From Flavobacterium sp. Root186 (GTDB lineage Bacteria; Bacteroidota; Bacteroidia; Flavobacteriales; Flavobacteriaceae): a stretch of DNA of 64,000 nucleotides. The stretch lies in contig NZ_LMHW01000013.1 in NCBI RefSeq assembly GCF_001428525.1, positions 759,738 to 823,737 on the forward strand, given 5' to 3'. A program made the position numbers and the translations under genes. Positions 34,811 to 43,367 of this stretch are shown here, piece after piece. The notes below the pieces were generated by a model. The model was not told where the DNA came from. It ran no database searches and saw nothing but the letters and a program-made list of their open reading frames with translations. Position 1 is the stretch's first letter; each line of letters begins with the position of its first letter.

Positions 34811-35000
34811 TTTTATGCAGAAGCCCTTTATTTGAATTGATGAGTTTTGCAATTCTAATAACTTAATTTAAATCTTTCTCATCCTTTTTACTTAATACTA
34901 AAAGCGAGACCGCCTGCTTTGTTAATTTTCTGATAATTATATTCAAAGACTGCGAAATAATTAATCTCGATTTACTACTTTTAGTGCTTTAAATCAGGAT

Positions 35001-35774
35001 ATGAAATATTTCGCAGTTTTCTTTTTTTTACTATTCTCTGCCATAAGTTTTGCACAAGATGCTGAATCTACAACTCCGCAAAGGGTTTCAGGTTATATTA
35101 TAAATGATGATAGCAAACAGCCTCTTTCAAATGTAAATATCATTAACACCAATAAAGTACGCGGCGCAAAATCTGATGCAAAAGGGTATTTTGAAATTGA
35201 TGTACAGCCTAATGATACAATTCATTTCTCTCTTTTAGGATTTCAATCTCTTAGAATCAGAGTAACAAATGACTGGATAAAAAATAAAGTAACTCGAATT
35301 CAGCTTACTGAAAAAGCAATTGCTCTTGAAGAAGTTGTTATTGCTCCTTTTAATTTGACCGGTTATCTTGAAATTGATTCGAAGTTAATCCCAACGAAAG
35401 AAAATTACCGTTACAGTATTTCAGGCCTTACACAAGGTTATGAAGCTGGTGAATATTCTCCAAATGCTTTTGGAAAAGTATTGGGTTCTATTTTTAATCC
35501 TGCTGATATGCTTTATAATTTCTTTGGAAAAAACAGCCGGGAACTTAAAAAACTTAAGGACATGAAAAAAGACGATACAATTAGAAATCTTTTAGAAACT
35601 AAATACGATCGTGAAACCATAGCAGTTCTTTTGGGAATTAGCAAAGATGAAATTCCTGAAATCATGCATCGCTGCAACTATTCTGATGCCTTTATTCAAT
35701 CTGCAAATGACTTACAGATTTTAGATGCCATAAGTGGCTGCTATGAACAATATAAAGTATTAAAAAGGAATTAA
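35001..35774 (+). CDS. Exported carboxypeptidase-D regulatory-like domain protein
   Basis: 257 residues with a signal peptide (FFFLLFSAISFAQ). Residues 28-115 form a CarboxypepD_reg-like domain (RVSGYIINDDSKQPLSNVNIINTNKVRGAKSDAKGYFEIDV). The rest is helical (LKKLKDMKKDDTIRNLLETKYDRETIAVLLGIS). In Flavobacteria such domains start SusC receptors, but here there is no plug or barrel, so this stand-alone version is probably periplasmic or surface-linked. A terminator follows at 35800-35827. Confidence 0.75.
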   Translation: MKYFAVFFFLLFSAISFAQDAESTTPQRVSGYIINDDSKQPLSNVNIINTNKVRGAKSDAKGYFEIDVQPNDTIHFSLLGFQSLRIRVTNDWIKNKVTRIQLTEKAIALEEVVIAPFNLTGYLEIDSKLIPTKENYRYSISGLTQGYEAGEYSPNAFGKVLGSIFNPADMLYNFFGKNSRELKKLKDMKKDDTIRNLLETKYDRETIAVLLGISKDEIPEIMHRCNYSDAFIQSANDLQILDAISGCYEQYKVLKRN

Positions 35775-35799
35775 AATTTTACTTTTATAATAAACGCAC

Positions 35800-35827
35800 A
35801 AATCCTCAATTTAAAAATTGAGGATTT
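35800..35827 (+). terminator. Hairpin terminator
   Basis: A 13-bp stem (AAATCCTCAATTT and its complement at 35815-35827) with a 2-base loop, followed by T. It lies 25 bp after the stop at 35774. Confidence 0.9.
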
Positions 35828-35972
35828 TTTTTCGTCAAAAAACAATTTTATTTTTTTCTACTGTCTTATAGATTTAAATGGATAAACGCAGTATTTAATC
35901 TTTTTTTCATTAAATTAGACATACTTACTTTTATCGAAAATTGGAATTTCGATTGTAATTCTAATAAATACC

Positions 35973-37283
35973 ATGACAGATCTAACTCAAAAAATCTTAA
36001 ATTTTATTGATCTTCATAAAGGAGAAGAAAACAAAAAATCTGTAATAGAAAACATATCAGGTTCTGTATCTTTTAGGGGTTCTAACATTTGGATTCTGGC
36101 CTGTGCTATCATTATTGCTTCTGTTGGCTTAAATGTAAATTCAACTGCTGTAATTATTGGAGCAATGCTAATTTCACCCTTAATGGGACCAATTGTTGGT
36201 GCGGGCTTTGGTTTAGGAATGTATGATTTTGAACTTTTAAAAAAATCAATTAAAAACCTTATAATCGCAACCGCAGTAAGTTTAGCCACTTCAGCAATTT
36301 ACTTTTATGTTAGTCCGTTTAAAGAAGCTCAATCCGAATTATTAGCTCGAACATCCCCAAATATTTACGATATTTTAATTGCTTTTTTTGGAGGTTTAGT
36401 AGGCGTAATAGCCGTAACAAGAGTAGAAAAAGGAAACCCAATTCCCGGAGTGGCTATTGCAACTGCTTTAATGCCTCCTCTTTGCACAGCCGGCTATGGC
36501 CTGGCAATTGGAAATTATATGTATTTCCTGGGTGCAATGTACCTTTATGCTATCAATTGTGTTTTTATATGTATTGCAACTTTTATGATCGTCAAATACT
36601 TAAATTATCCAATTGCAAAACAACTTGATTTGAAACATGAAAAACGAGTTAAATACGGCGTGTCAGTTTTAATTTTACTCTTAATTATGCCAAGTATTTA
36701 TTTTGCCTATCAATTGTATGATCAAAAAAGCTATACTTCTAAAACTGAAGTTTTTATTCAGAATGAATTCCTAAACAATGATTACCCTATTATTTATAAA
36801 AAAATAAGATATAATGTCAGCCCTAGAAGAATTGAATTGGCGTTTTTAACTAAAAAATTCAACGATATTGAAATTTCCGATCTCAATAAAAAACTGGCAG
36901 ATTATAACATAACCAATACAAAACTGATTATTAGACAAGATACAGTGAATTTAAGAAAAGATATACTGAATCAAATAAACAACAATCAAAATGTCGTAGA
37001 CCAAAAAGATGTTATTATTAACAATCTTCGAAATCAATTATCTAAATATCAGTTCAACACCAATCAAATTAACAATGAAGCAAAGATTCTGTTTCCTGAA
37101 TTAAGTTCTCTTGCAATTGGAAATTATACTTTTGAAACTGAAACAGATAACTTGAAAGTAATTCCAATTATTCTTTACCAAAGCAAAAAAGATATCAATT
37201 TAGAAACGCAAAAAAAATTAAAAGCATGGCTAAAAGAAAGACTCGCAAAAGATTCAATTGAAGTATATCAACAAAATAAATAA
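35973..37283 (+). CDS. DUF389-family membrane protein
   Basis: 436 residues. The first 235 hold about six membrane segments with the DUF389 signature (VGLNVNSTAVIIGAMLISPLMGPIVGAGFGLGMYD, GNPIPGVAIATALMPPLCTAGYGLAIGN). The C-terminal region of about 190 residues is soluble and partly coiled coil (NNNQNVVDQKDVIINNLRNQLSKYQ). The family has no firmly known function. Transcribed alone or with the small Lys-rich gene 64 bp downstream. Confidence 0.85.
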   Translation: MTDLTQKILNFIDLHKGEENKKSVIENISGSVSFRGSNIWILACAIIIASVGLNVNSTAVIIGAMLISPLMGPIVGAGFGLGMYDFELLKKSIKNLIIATAVSLATSAIYFYVSPFKEAQSELLARTSPNIYDILIAFFGGLVGVIAVTRVEKGNPIPGVAIATALMPPLCTAGYGLAIGNYMYFLGAMYLYAINCVFICIATFMIVKYLNYPIAKQLDLKHEKRVKYGVSVLILLLIMPSIYFAYQLYDQKSYTSKTEVFIQNEFLNNDYPIIYKKIRYNVSPRRIELAFLTKKFNDIEISDLNKKLADYNITNTKLIIRQDTVNLRKDILNQINNNQNVVDQKDVIINNLRNQLSKYQFNTNQINNEAKILFPELSSLAIGNYTFETETDNLKVIPIILYQSKKDINLETQKKLKAWLKERLAKDSIEVYQQNK

Positions 37284-37347
37284 TATAAAATCAAAAATAG
37301 GACTTATATTTACTTTAAAATAAGTTAATTATCTAAATCAAAATATT

Positions 37348-37458
37348 ATGGCAAAGAGTCAGGATGCTAAAAAAACGACAAAAAAAGAACCGTTAAAAAC
37401 GGCTAAAGAAAAGAAAGAAGAAAAAAGAGAGAAGAAAAATTCTCCTAAAAGAGATTAA
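37348..37458 (+). CDS. 36-residue lysine/glutamate-rich small protein
   Basis: An ATG-started frame of 36 codons, MAKSQDAKKTTKKEPLKTAK, with 18 Lys in total, ending SPKRD. The protein is highly charged, has no hydrophobic segment, and would be disordered or nucleic-acid-binding. The upstream TAATTATCTAAATCAAAATATT is a plausible leader. The stop is followed by a long inverted repeat at 37461-37515. It is too short for usual gene finders. Coding is inferred from ATG, reading-frame integrity and the hairpin behind it. Confidence 0.55.
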   Translation: MAKSQDAKKTTKKEPLKTAKEKKEEKREKKNSPKRD

Positions 37459-37460
37459 TT

Positions 37461-37515
37461 AGTTTACAGTCGCAGTTTTCAGTCTCTAGTGAAACTGAAA
37501 ACTGCAACTGTAAAC
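37461..37515. terminator. Long inverted repeat, probable terminator between convergent genes
   Basis: A stem of about 22 bp with one mismatch (AGTTTACAGTCGCAGTTTTC and partner) around a 10-base loop. The arm contains the CAGTCGCAGTTTTCAGT phrase also seen near 15955, so a dispersed repeat may have been co-opted as a terminator. Confidence 0.65.
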
Positions 37516-37523
37516 TTAAAACT

Positions 37524-38984
37524 TTATTTAACTGGAATATTCGAAAGGATTTCTAATACAAATTTCCAATATTTTTGCGCAGATGAAATACTAGCTCTTT
37601 CGTCTGGAGAATGTGCTCCGTGAATGGTTGGCCCAAAAGAAATCATATCCATATCCGGATAATTTGTTCCTAAAATTCCGCATTCTAAACCAGCATGACA
37701 AGCCACAACTTTTGGCTGCTCGCCATTTTGCTTTTCGTAAATTTCTTTTAAAACTTCTAATATTTCTGAATTTACGTTTGGAGTCCATCCTGGATAAGAA
37801 CCAGCAAGTTCAACTTCGCATCCAACTAATTCAAAAGCAGAACGCAACGAATTAGCCAAATCAAATTTTGAAGATTCTACAGAAGAACGTGTTAAACATC
37901 CCACCAAAATTTCTCCGTCTTTTACAATAACGCGAGCAATATTATTTGAAGTTTCAACCAAATCAGCCATATCGGCGCTCATTTTATAAACTCCATTTTG
38001 CGCAGCATAAATCGCTCTGATAATTCCTTCCTGAACACCTAAATCCATTATTTTTTCAGGTAAATCAGTTTTTACGATCTCTATAGATAAATTTGGTTCG
38101 GTTGTTTTATATTCTGCTTTGATATCAGAAATAATTTCCTGCATATCATAAATATACGCTTCATCAAACATTTGAGAGATAATAATTTTAGCAACGCTTT
38201 CTCTAGGAATTGCGTTTCTAAGACTTCCTCCGTTAATTTCAGAAACCTGTAATCCAAAATTTTCAAAACCATCAAATAATAAACGGTTCATGATTTTATT
38301 AGCGTTTCCTAAACCTTTATGAATATCCATTCCAGAATGACCTCCATTTAAGCCTTTTACGGTAATAGTATAACCAACTGAGCTTTCCGGAACTTCTTCT
38401 TCATTATAACCTCTTGTAGCCGTTACATCGATTCCACCAGCACATCCTATATCAATTTCATCATCTTCCTCAGTATCCAGATTCAATAAAATCTGACCTT
38501 GAAGAATTCCTCCTTTTAAATTTAAAGCACCAGTCATTCCAGTTTCTTCATCAATTGTAAACAGAGCTTCAATTGCAGGATGCGGAATGTCTTTGCTTTC
38601 TAAAATTGCCATAATTGTTGCCACTCCTAATCCATTGTCAGCACCAAGCGTTGTACCGCGAGCACGAACCCAGTCACCATCCACATACATATCAATTCCT
38701 TGCGTATCAAAATCAAAAACGGTATCAGCATTTTTTTGGTGAACCATATCTAAGTGACCTTGCATTACAATGGCTTTACGGTTTTCCATTCCCGGAGTTG
38801 CCGGTTTTCTAATGATTACATTTCGAATTTCGTCTTCAAAAGTTTCTAAACCTAAGCTGTTTCCAAAGTTTTTCATAAACTCGATTACACGCTCTTCTTT
38901 CTTTGACGGACGCGGAACGGCGTTTAAATCTGCAAATTTGTTCCAAAGTGTTTTTGGTTCCAGATTTCTTATTTCCTGACTCAT
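37524..38984 (-). CDS. pepD: Aminoacyl-histidine dipeptidase (PepD), M20 metallopeptidase
   Basis: 486 residues, matching the usual length near 485. Di-zinc exopeptidase that cleaves dipeptides such as Xaa-His in the cytoplasm. M20 landmarks: VMQGHLDMVHQKN (metal His and Asp), GTTLGADNGLGVA (bridging Asp), ALFTIDEETGMTGAL (general base Glu-Glu), and the dimerisation insert from about 200 (GLNGGHSGMDIHKGLGNA). The C-terminal ACHAGLECGIL and FGPTIHGAHSPDE complete the site. The start at 38984 (MSQEIRNLEP) is preferred over a TTG at 39008. Confidence 0.93.
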   Translation of the reverse strand: MSQEIRNLEPKTLWNKFADLNAVPRPSKKEERVIEFMKNFGNSLGLETFEDEIRNVIIRKPATPGMENRKAIVMQGHLDMVHQKNADTVFDFDTQGIDMYVDGDWVRARGTTLGADNGLGVATIMAILESKDIPHPAIEALFTIDEETGMTGALNLKGGILQGQILLNLDTEEDDEIDIGCAGGIDVTATRGYNEEEVPESSVGYTITVKGLNGGHSGMDIHKGLGNANKIMNRLLFDGFENFGLQVSEINGGSLRNAIPRESVAKIIISQMFDEAYIYDMQEIISDIKAEYKTTEPNLSIEIVKTDLPEKIMDLGVQEGIIRAIYAAQNGVYKMSADMADLVETSNNIARVIVKDGEILVGCLTRSSVESSKFDLANSLRSAFELVGCEVELAGSYPGWTPNVNSEILEVLKEIYEKQNGEQPKVVACHAGLECGILGTNYPDMDMISFGPTIHGAHSPDERASISSAQKYWKFVLEILSNIPVK

Positions 38985-39018
38985 TATATTTTGTTTGAAG
39001 TTTAACAATTAAGAATGT

Positions 39019-39026
39019 CAAAGTTA
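39019..39026 (-). promoter_or_regulatory. -7 box TAACTTTG of pepD
   Basis: The plus strand reads CAAAGTTA, 35 bases before the ATG at 38984. Confidence 0.5.
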
Positions 39027-39045
39027 CAAAGTTTATATTTTTTTT

Positions 39046-39075
39046 CGCCACAAATTTCACGAATTACCACTAATT
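39046..39075. repeat. Single arm of the CACGAATT repeat family
   Basis: CGCCACAAATTTCACGAATT followed by ACCACTAATT, between the pepD promoter and the DUF3810 gene. It resembles arms at 40230, 58093 and 63718, but no partner arm is seen nearby. Confidence 0.5.
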
Positions 39076-39161
39076 ATCATCTTTAAAACCAAATTCCACA
39101 AATACAATTCTTTTTTAGTTATAATAATTGTATTTATATTTACGTATCCAAAAATTGTACT

Positions 39162-40223
39162 GTGAAATCAAAATATATTTTACCCTTATTTCTTTTAGTT
39201 CAGATTATCTTTTTAAAAATCCTGCCATTTTTTCCTGATTTTGTAGAAGGCCTTTACAGCAATAATTTATACATTAGAATTTCGCATTTCTCAAGAATGC
39301 TTTTAGGCAAAATTTCATTTTCTGTTGGCGATTGTATTTACGCAGTTTTAATCTTATCTATGATAAGCTGGTTTTGGAGAATTCGAAAAACATGGAAGAC
39401 AGATTGGAAAGATCATCTTTTAAAAATTATAGGCAAGATTTCTGTTTTTTACTTTTTCTTTCATGTGCTTTGGGCTTTCAATTATTATCGCAAACCTCTT
39501 TTCGAAAAAATGGAAATTAAAAGAGAATATACCGATGCTGATTTATTGGCCTTTACAAAAAGACTGATTGTCAAAACGAATGAAATTCAGTTTAAAATTA
39601 CAAAAAACAAAAGCGAAAAAATTAGTTTTCCATATACTCAGGAAGAAGTTTTTAAGATAAATTTAAATGGATATGACAATTTAGCTCAAGAACATCCTTA
39701 TTTTAAATATGAGACTTTAAGCGTAAAAAAATCGCTGTTCAGTGTACCATTAACTTATATGGGATTTGGCGGTTATTTGAACCCTTTTACAAATGAGGCA
39801 CAGGTGAATAATTTGTTACCAATGTATTCTTTTCCGCTTACAGCATCTCACGAAATGGCACATCAGATAGGTTTTGCCAGTGAGAACGAATGTAATTTTA
39901 TAGGCGTTTTGGCGTCTGTAAAAAATGACAATTTATATTTTCAATATTCAGGATATAGTTTTGCTTTGCGTTATTGCCTGGGAATTTGGAAGTTTAAAAA
40001 CGAGAAAATCTTCGAGATTTTAAAAAAACAGGTTAATCCGGGTATTTTAAAAAATTATCAGGAAAGTCAGGATTTTTGGAAACAATATGATACTTTTATT
40101 GATGAAGGTTTTCATTTTGTATATGATAGTTTCTTAAAATCAAACAATCAGAAAGATGGAATGGAAAGTTACAGTAAGTTTATAGATTTGATGATTAATT
40201 ACTACAAAACGCGACAACTGTAG
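39162..40223 (+). CDS. DUF3810 membrane protein with HExxH metalloprotease-like motif
   Basis: 353 residues. Three N-terminal membrane segments (LPLFLLVQIIFLKILPFF; VGDCIYAVLILSMISWFW; ISVFYFFFHVLWAFNYY) precede a soluble domain that carries His230-Glu231-x-x-His234 (SHEMAHQIGF) followed by Glu241 and Glu243 (SENECNF), the arrangement of zinc-dependent gluzincin peptidases. The gene starts with GTG. DUF3810 proteins have no known substrate to my knowledge. A large dispersed inverted repeat follows at 40230-40330. Confidence 0.82.
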   Translation: MKSKYILPLFLLVQIIFLKILPFFPDFVEGLYSNNLYIRISHFSRMLLGKISFSVGDCIYAVLILSMISWFWRIRKTWKTDWKDHLLKIIGKISVFYFFFHVLWAFNYYRKPLFEKMEIKREYTDADLLAFTKRLIVKTNEIQFKITKNKSEKISFPYTQEEVFKINLNGYDNLAQEHPYFKYETLSVKKSLFSVPLTYMGFGGYLNPFTNEAQVNNLLPMYSFPLTASHEMAHQIGFASENECNFIGVLASVKNDNLYFQYSGYSFALRYCLGIWKFKNEKIFEILKKQVNPGILKNYQESQDFWKQYDTFIDEGFHFVYDSFLKSNNQKDGMESYSKFIDLMINYYKTRQL

Positions 40224-40229
40224 CAAGCT

Positions 40230-40330
40230 GCCACGAATTGCACGAATTATCACAAATTTATAAAAACTAAAACTCAACTTTATCTTTACTATTTTGAGAA
40301 GCAATTTGAGAAATTTGTGAAATTCGTGGC
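40230..40330. repeat. Inverted repeat of the CCACGAATT family
   Basis: GCCACGAATT (40230-40239) pairs with AATTCGTGGC (40321-40330), and CACAAATTT (40251-40259) pairs with AAATTTGTG (40311-40319), about 50 bases in the loop. It lies between the DUF3810 gene and the sigma factor gene. Confidence 0.6.
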
Positions 40331-40383
40331 GAAAAAAAGTCAAGCCCTGTAACAAAAATGATTTCAACACTACTAATACTTTT

Positions 40384-40878
40384 ATGAGCGAAAATCTAGA
40401 ACAGTCATTTGTTGCGCAATTGCAGGCAAATCAGAATATAATCCACAAAATTTGTAGATTATATACTGCCGGCGAAGATGCTCATAAAGATTTGTTTCAG
40501 GAAATCACTATTCAGCTCTGGAAAGCTTATCCAAAATTTAGAGGCGACAGTAAATTTTCGACCTGGACCTATCGTGTCGCTTTAAATACTGCCATTACCT
40601 TATATCGCAAAACCAAAAGAACCATATCTACCGTAGATTATGAGAGTCATCAGCATTTTGTAAAAGATGTTGATTACAACTATGAAGAGGAAGAACAGAT
40701 TAAATTGATGTACAAAGCTGTTTATCAGCTTAACGACATCGAAAAAGCATTAGTTTTTATGTATTTAGAAGACAAAGATTATCAAGAAATAGCCGAAACC
40801 TTAGGAATCAGCGAAGTGAATGCGCGCGTGAAAATGAACAGAATTAAAGGGAAACTTAAAAAAATACTAAATCCTTAA
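40384..40878 (+). CDS. RNA polymerase ECF sigma factor
   Basis: 164 residues. Sigma region 2 (LFQEITIQLWKAYPKFRGDSKFSTWTYRVALNTAI) and region 4 with helix-turn-helix (LEDKDYQEIAETLGISEVNARVKMNRIKGKLKKIL) are present. No region 1.1 or 3, as in ECF sigma factors. Starts ATG at 40384. The gene downstream, 8 bp away, encodes a polytopic membrane protein and probably acts as its regulator, although it lacks a classic zinc-binding anti-sigma motif. Confidence 0.92.
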   Translation: MSENLEQSFVAQLQANQNIIHKICRLYTAGEDAHKDLFQEITIQLWKAYPKFRGDSKFSTWTYRVALNTAITLYRKTKRTISTVDYESHQHFVKDVDYNYEEEEQIKLMYKAVYQLNDIEKALVFMYLEDKDYQEIAETLGISEVNARVKMNRIKGKLKKILNP

Positions 40879-40886
40879 AAATTATT

Positions 40887-41519
40887 ATGAAAGAACTGGA
40901 TTTACTAAAAAAAGACTGGAAAAAGAACTCTGATTCTTTTGAACAAATTTCTGAAAAAGAAATCTATAAAATGATTCACAAAAAATCATCTTCAATTGTG
41001 AAATGGATTTTGATTATCAGTATTTTGGAGATTTCGTTTTGGACTTTTTCAAACTTATTTATCAATACTGATGATGTTTTGCGAAAAATAAATCATCCTG
41101 AAATTGTGGTTACGCTTGAATATTTAACTTATTTAAATTATTTAGTCGGGTTGATATTTGTATTTATCTTTTATAAAAACTACACTACAATTTCTACAAC
41201 TGTTGCCACCAAATCTTTAATGAGTGCCATTTTAAGAACCAGAAAAACAGTTCAGTATTATGTTTGGTACAATTTAGGAATGATTGTAATTACATCGATC
41301 TTAAGTTTCTTCATTGCTTTTGTTTACAATCCTGATATGGCTTTTTTAAGAGAAAAACTTGCTATGAACGGAAAAGCAATGTTTACCACAATTGGAATTT
41401 TAACCTTAGTAATATTAGGTTTCTTTGGATTGTTCTGGTGTTTTTACAGATTGTTGTACGGGACTTTATTACGCAGATTATACGTGAATTATAAGGAGTT
41501 GAAGAAAATAGATTTTTAA
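40887..41519 (+). CDS. Polytopic membrane protein, possible anti-sigma partner
   Basis: 210 residues. A short cytoplasmic N-terminus (MKELDLLKKDWKKNSDSFEQ) leads to about four membrane segments (IVKWILIISILEISFWTFSN, YLTYLNYLVGLIFVFIFYK, YYVWYNLGMIVITSILSFFIAFVY, IGILTLVILGFFGLFWCFYR). The N-terminal DLLKKDWKK pattern recurs in Bacteroidota membrane proteins paired with ECF sigma genes. Translationally linked to the sigma factor by an 8-bp gap. No HxxxC..C anti-sigma motif was seen, so anti-sigma activity is inference. Confidence 0.7.
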   Translation: MKELDLLKKDWKKNSDSFEQISEKEIYKMIHKKSSSIVKWILIISILEISFWTFSNLFINTDDVLRKINHPEIVVTLEYLTYLNYLVGLIFVFIFYKNYTTISTTVATKSLMSAILRTRKTVQYYVWYNLGMIVITSILSFFIAFVYNPDMAFLREKLAMNGKAMFTTIGILTLVILGFFGLFWCFYRLLYGTLLRRLYVNYKELKKIDF

Positions 41520-41520
41520 T

Positions 41521-41655
41521 TTAGGTACAAAGGTTCAGAGGCACAAAGGTTCAAAGATTTCCTTTTTTAAGGCTCTAAGGTTCTGAGATACTAAGGTTCT
41601 AAGTTTTATTTAGGCAACTTGAAACTTGAAACTTGAAACCTGAAACTTGAAACAA
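41521..41655. repeat. Tandem AACTTGA and AGGTTCTAAG phrase repeats
   Basis: The heptamer AACTTGA is repeated five times with one change (41616-41650). Before it AAGGTTC phrases with spacers recur (41525-41612). A similar phrase is at 43811-43841 and reversed at 63776-63797. No ORF is present here. Confidence 0.65.
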
Positions 41656-41688
41656 AAAAAACAATCTAAAATCAGAAATCTAAAATTC

Positions 41689-42498
41689 CTAATACTCCCA
41701 CTGTCTAAATTTATTTAGTTCTTCCTGCGCTTTGATTTCTTCGGCTGGAATTACTTTTAAAAATGATGGGTGCTGTTCGATAGCGTATTCTACTTTTTCT
41801 ACGATTTCTTCGATTGTGTCGTTTTCATAATCAATTTCAAGAGGTTCTTTGATAATGAAAGACTGCAGGATATTTTTCTTTTTCATACGAAGTCCTTTTT
41901 TATCAAAAGAACGACGGAAACCATCTATAACAATAGGAATTACGATAGGTTTATGCTGTTTGATTATATGCGCTGTTCCTTTACGAACCGGCTTAAAAGA
42001 TTTTGTTGTTCCCTGCGGAAAGGTAATAACCCAGCCGTCTTCAAGGGCAATACGGATATTTTCGGTATCATTTGGGTTTACGTCACGTTTTTCAGTAACA
42101 TCAACACCTTTTGCGCGCCATGTTCTTTCTACGGTAATTGCTCCCACATAAGCTAAAATTCTTGGCAGTAATCCGGCCTGCATTGTTTCTTTTGCTGCTA
42201 CGTAGTAAATATTCATTTTGGGCTGCCACAAATAACCAATATTCTTAATAGTATCTTGACGTCCGCTTAAACTTGCGTTAAACACGTGAAACATCGCCAC
42301 AACATCTGCAAAATAAGTTTGGTGATTGGATATAAACAAAACGTTTCTTTCCGGAAGTGTTTTAATAATTTCAGATCCTTCAATCTGTAATTCATTAAAA
42401 CCTCTATATCTTCTATGAGTCATGGCTCCCAAAATACGGATTAACCATTTCTTGATGAATAATATATGCCCAAAAGGATTTCGTTTAAACAATCCCAT
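41689..42498 (-). CDS. 1-acyl-glycerol-3-phosphate acyltransferase-like protein, divergent motifs
   Basis: 269 residues. PlsC-type fold: motif I region LFISNHQTYFADVVAMFHVF, motif III region ITFPQGTTKSFKPVRKGTAHI, and a following PIVIPIVIDGFRRSF. In most PlsC enzymes motif I is NHxxxxD with four residues between His and Asp, and motif III is FPEGTR. Here there are five residues between them, and FPQGTT replaces FPEGTR. It may be a different acyltransferase, perhaps acting on another acceptor. Peripheral inner membrane. A -7 box is at 42530-42537. Confidence 0.75.
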   Translation of the reverse strand: MGLFKRNPFGHILFIKKWLIRILGAMTHRRYRGFNELQIEGSEIIKTLPERNVLFISNHQTYFADVVAMFHVFNASLSGRQDTIKNIGYLWQPKMNIYYVAAKETMQAGLLPRILAYVGAITVERTWRAKGVDVTEKRDVNPNDTENIRIALEDGWVITFPQGTTKSFKPVRKGTAHIIKQHKPIVIPIVIDGFRRSFDKKGLRMKKKNILQSFIIKEPLEIDYENDTIEEIVEKVEYAIEQHPSFLKVIPAEEIKAQEELNKFRQWEY

Positions 42499-42529
42499 AA
42501 CGTTGTTTTGTATTTTTTAGGTTAAGTCG

Positions 42530-42537
42530 CAAACATA
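42530..42537 (-). promoter_or_regulatory. -7 box TATGTTTG of the acyltransferase gene
   Basis: The plus strand reads CAAACATA, 32 bases before the ATG at 42498. Confidence 0.55.
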
Positions 42538-42621
42538 CAAAAATTATTCTTTTAGCAATACTAATACACAATTTACGAAATAAATCCATATCTCAATGAT
42601 TATCAAAATGTTAAATTAAGG

Positions 42622-43275
42622 TTATTGTGATTTTTCTGAAAAAGTAAATTTTAGAACATCTCTCAATTCGCTTAAAATCATTGCGGTTGCCCCCCAAACA
42701 ATATGGTTTTGAATATTAAATGCAGGAACTAAAATATCATTTCCATAAGAAGTTGATAATTTGGTTTCGATTATAATTTCATCATCTAAAAAAACAGATA
42801 ATGGCAATTCGAGAACATCGGCTACTTCTCGGACATCGGGATAAAATGCAAGTTCTTCTTTAGCAATTCCTAAATAAGGATGCACCAGAAAGTTACTTGG
42901 CGGAATATACATAGGTGTAAAATGCTTTATGATTTCAATTTTCTCAGGAAGAACACCAACTTCTTCGCTAGTTTCTCTTAAAGCTGTTTCCTGATAATCA
43001 CGATCTGTGAGTTCATATTTACCGCCCGGAAATGCAATTTGCGAAGAATGAACACCATTGTATGCATTTCGAACAATTAGAATTAAATGTGTTTTTTCTT
43101 TTTTGGGATAAAACAACATCATAACGGCAGCAATTCTTGGATTTTTTGCGTCAATATCTAAATTTTTCAACGCCTGAATGCGTTCCAGAGGCGCCATTTT
43201 TGCGTGTGAGGATTCTGCCGGGAGTTCAACTGGAATTAAATTAGGAACATATTGCAAAAAATCTTGAAAATCCAT
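42622..43275 (-). CDS. CoA-pyrophosphatase-type NUDIX hydrolase
   Basis: 217 residues. The Nudix box is GGKYELTDRDYQETALRETSEEVG, and HSSQIAFPGGK before it plus the LLIVR-like lead-in fit the NudL/CoAse branch that splits CoA into 4'-phosphopantetheine and 3',5'-ADP. It starts at the ATG at 43275 (MDFQDFLQYV), since the upstream TTG at 43281 only adds two residues. Cytoplasmic, transcribed alone. Substrate assignment rests on family features only. Confidence 0.85.
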   Translation of the reverse strand: MDFQDFLQYVPNLIPVELPAESSHAKMAPLERIQALKNLDIDAKNPRIAAVMMLFYPKKEKTHLILIVRNAYNGVHSSQIAFPGGKYELTDRDYQETALRETSEEVGVLPEKIEIIKHFTPMYIPPSNFLVHPYLGIAKEELAFYPDVREVADVLELPLSVFLDDEIIIETKLSTSYGNDILVPAFNIQNHIVWGATAMILSELRDVLKFTFSEKSQ

Positions 43276-43367
43276 ATTCAAAGTTTATTTTTGTACTTTC
43301 AAATTAAAAATATAAATATACTCTAGAAAATGCGGTTCTACAAGTTTTCTAAAACAAAGCCTTAAAA

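Noticed and set aside
34432..34866. 144-residue ORF in another frame at the end of the helicase
   Set aside because: It lies over the low-complexity RG-rich tail of the helicase; the Glu/Leu-rich product is a by-product of the repeat codons and crosses the terminator.
41770..42156. Phe-rich ORFs opposite the acyltransferase
   Set aside because: Composition reflects the complement of Lys/Glu codons; no start signal and no family.
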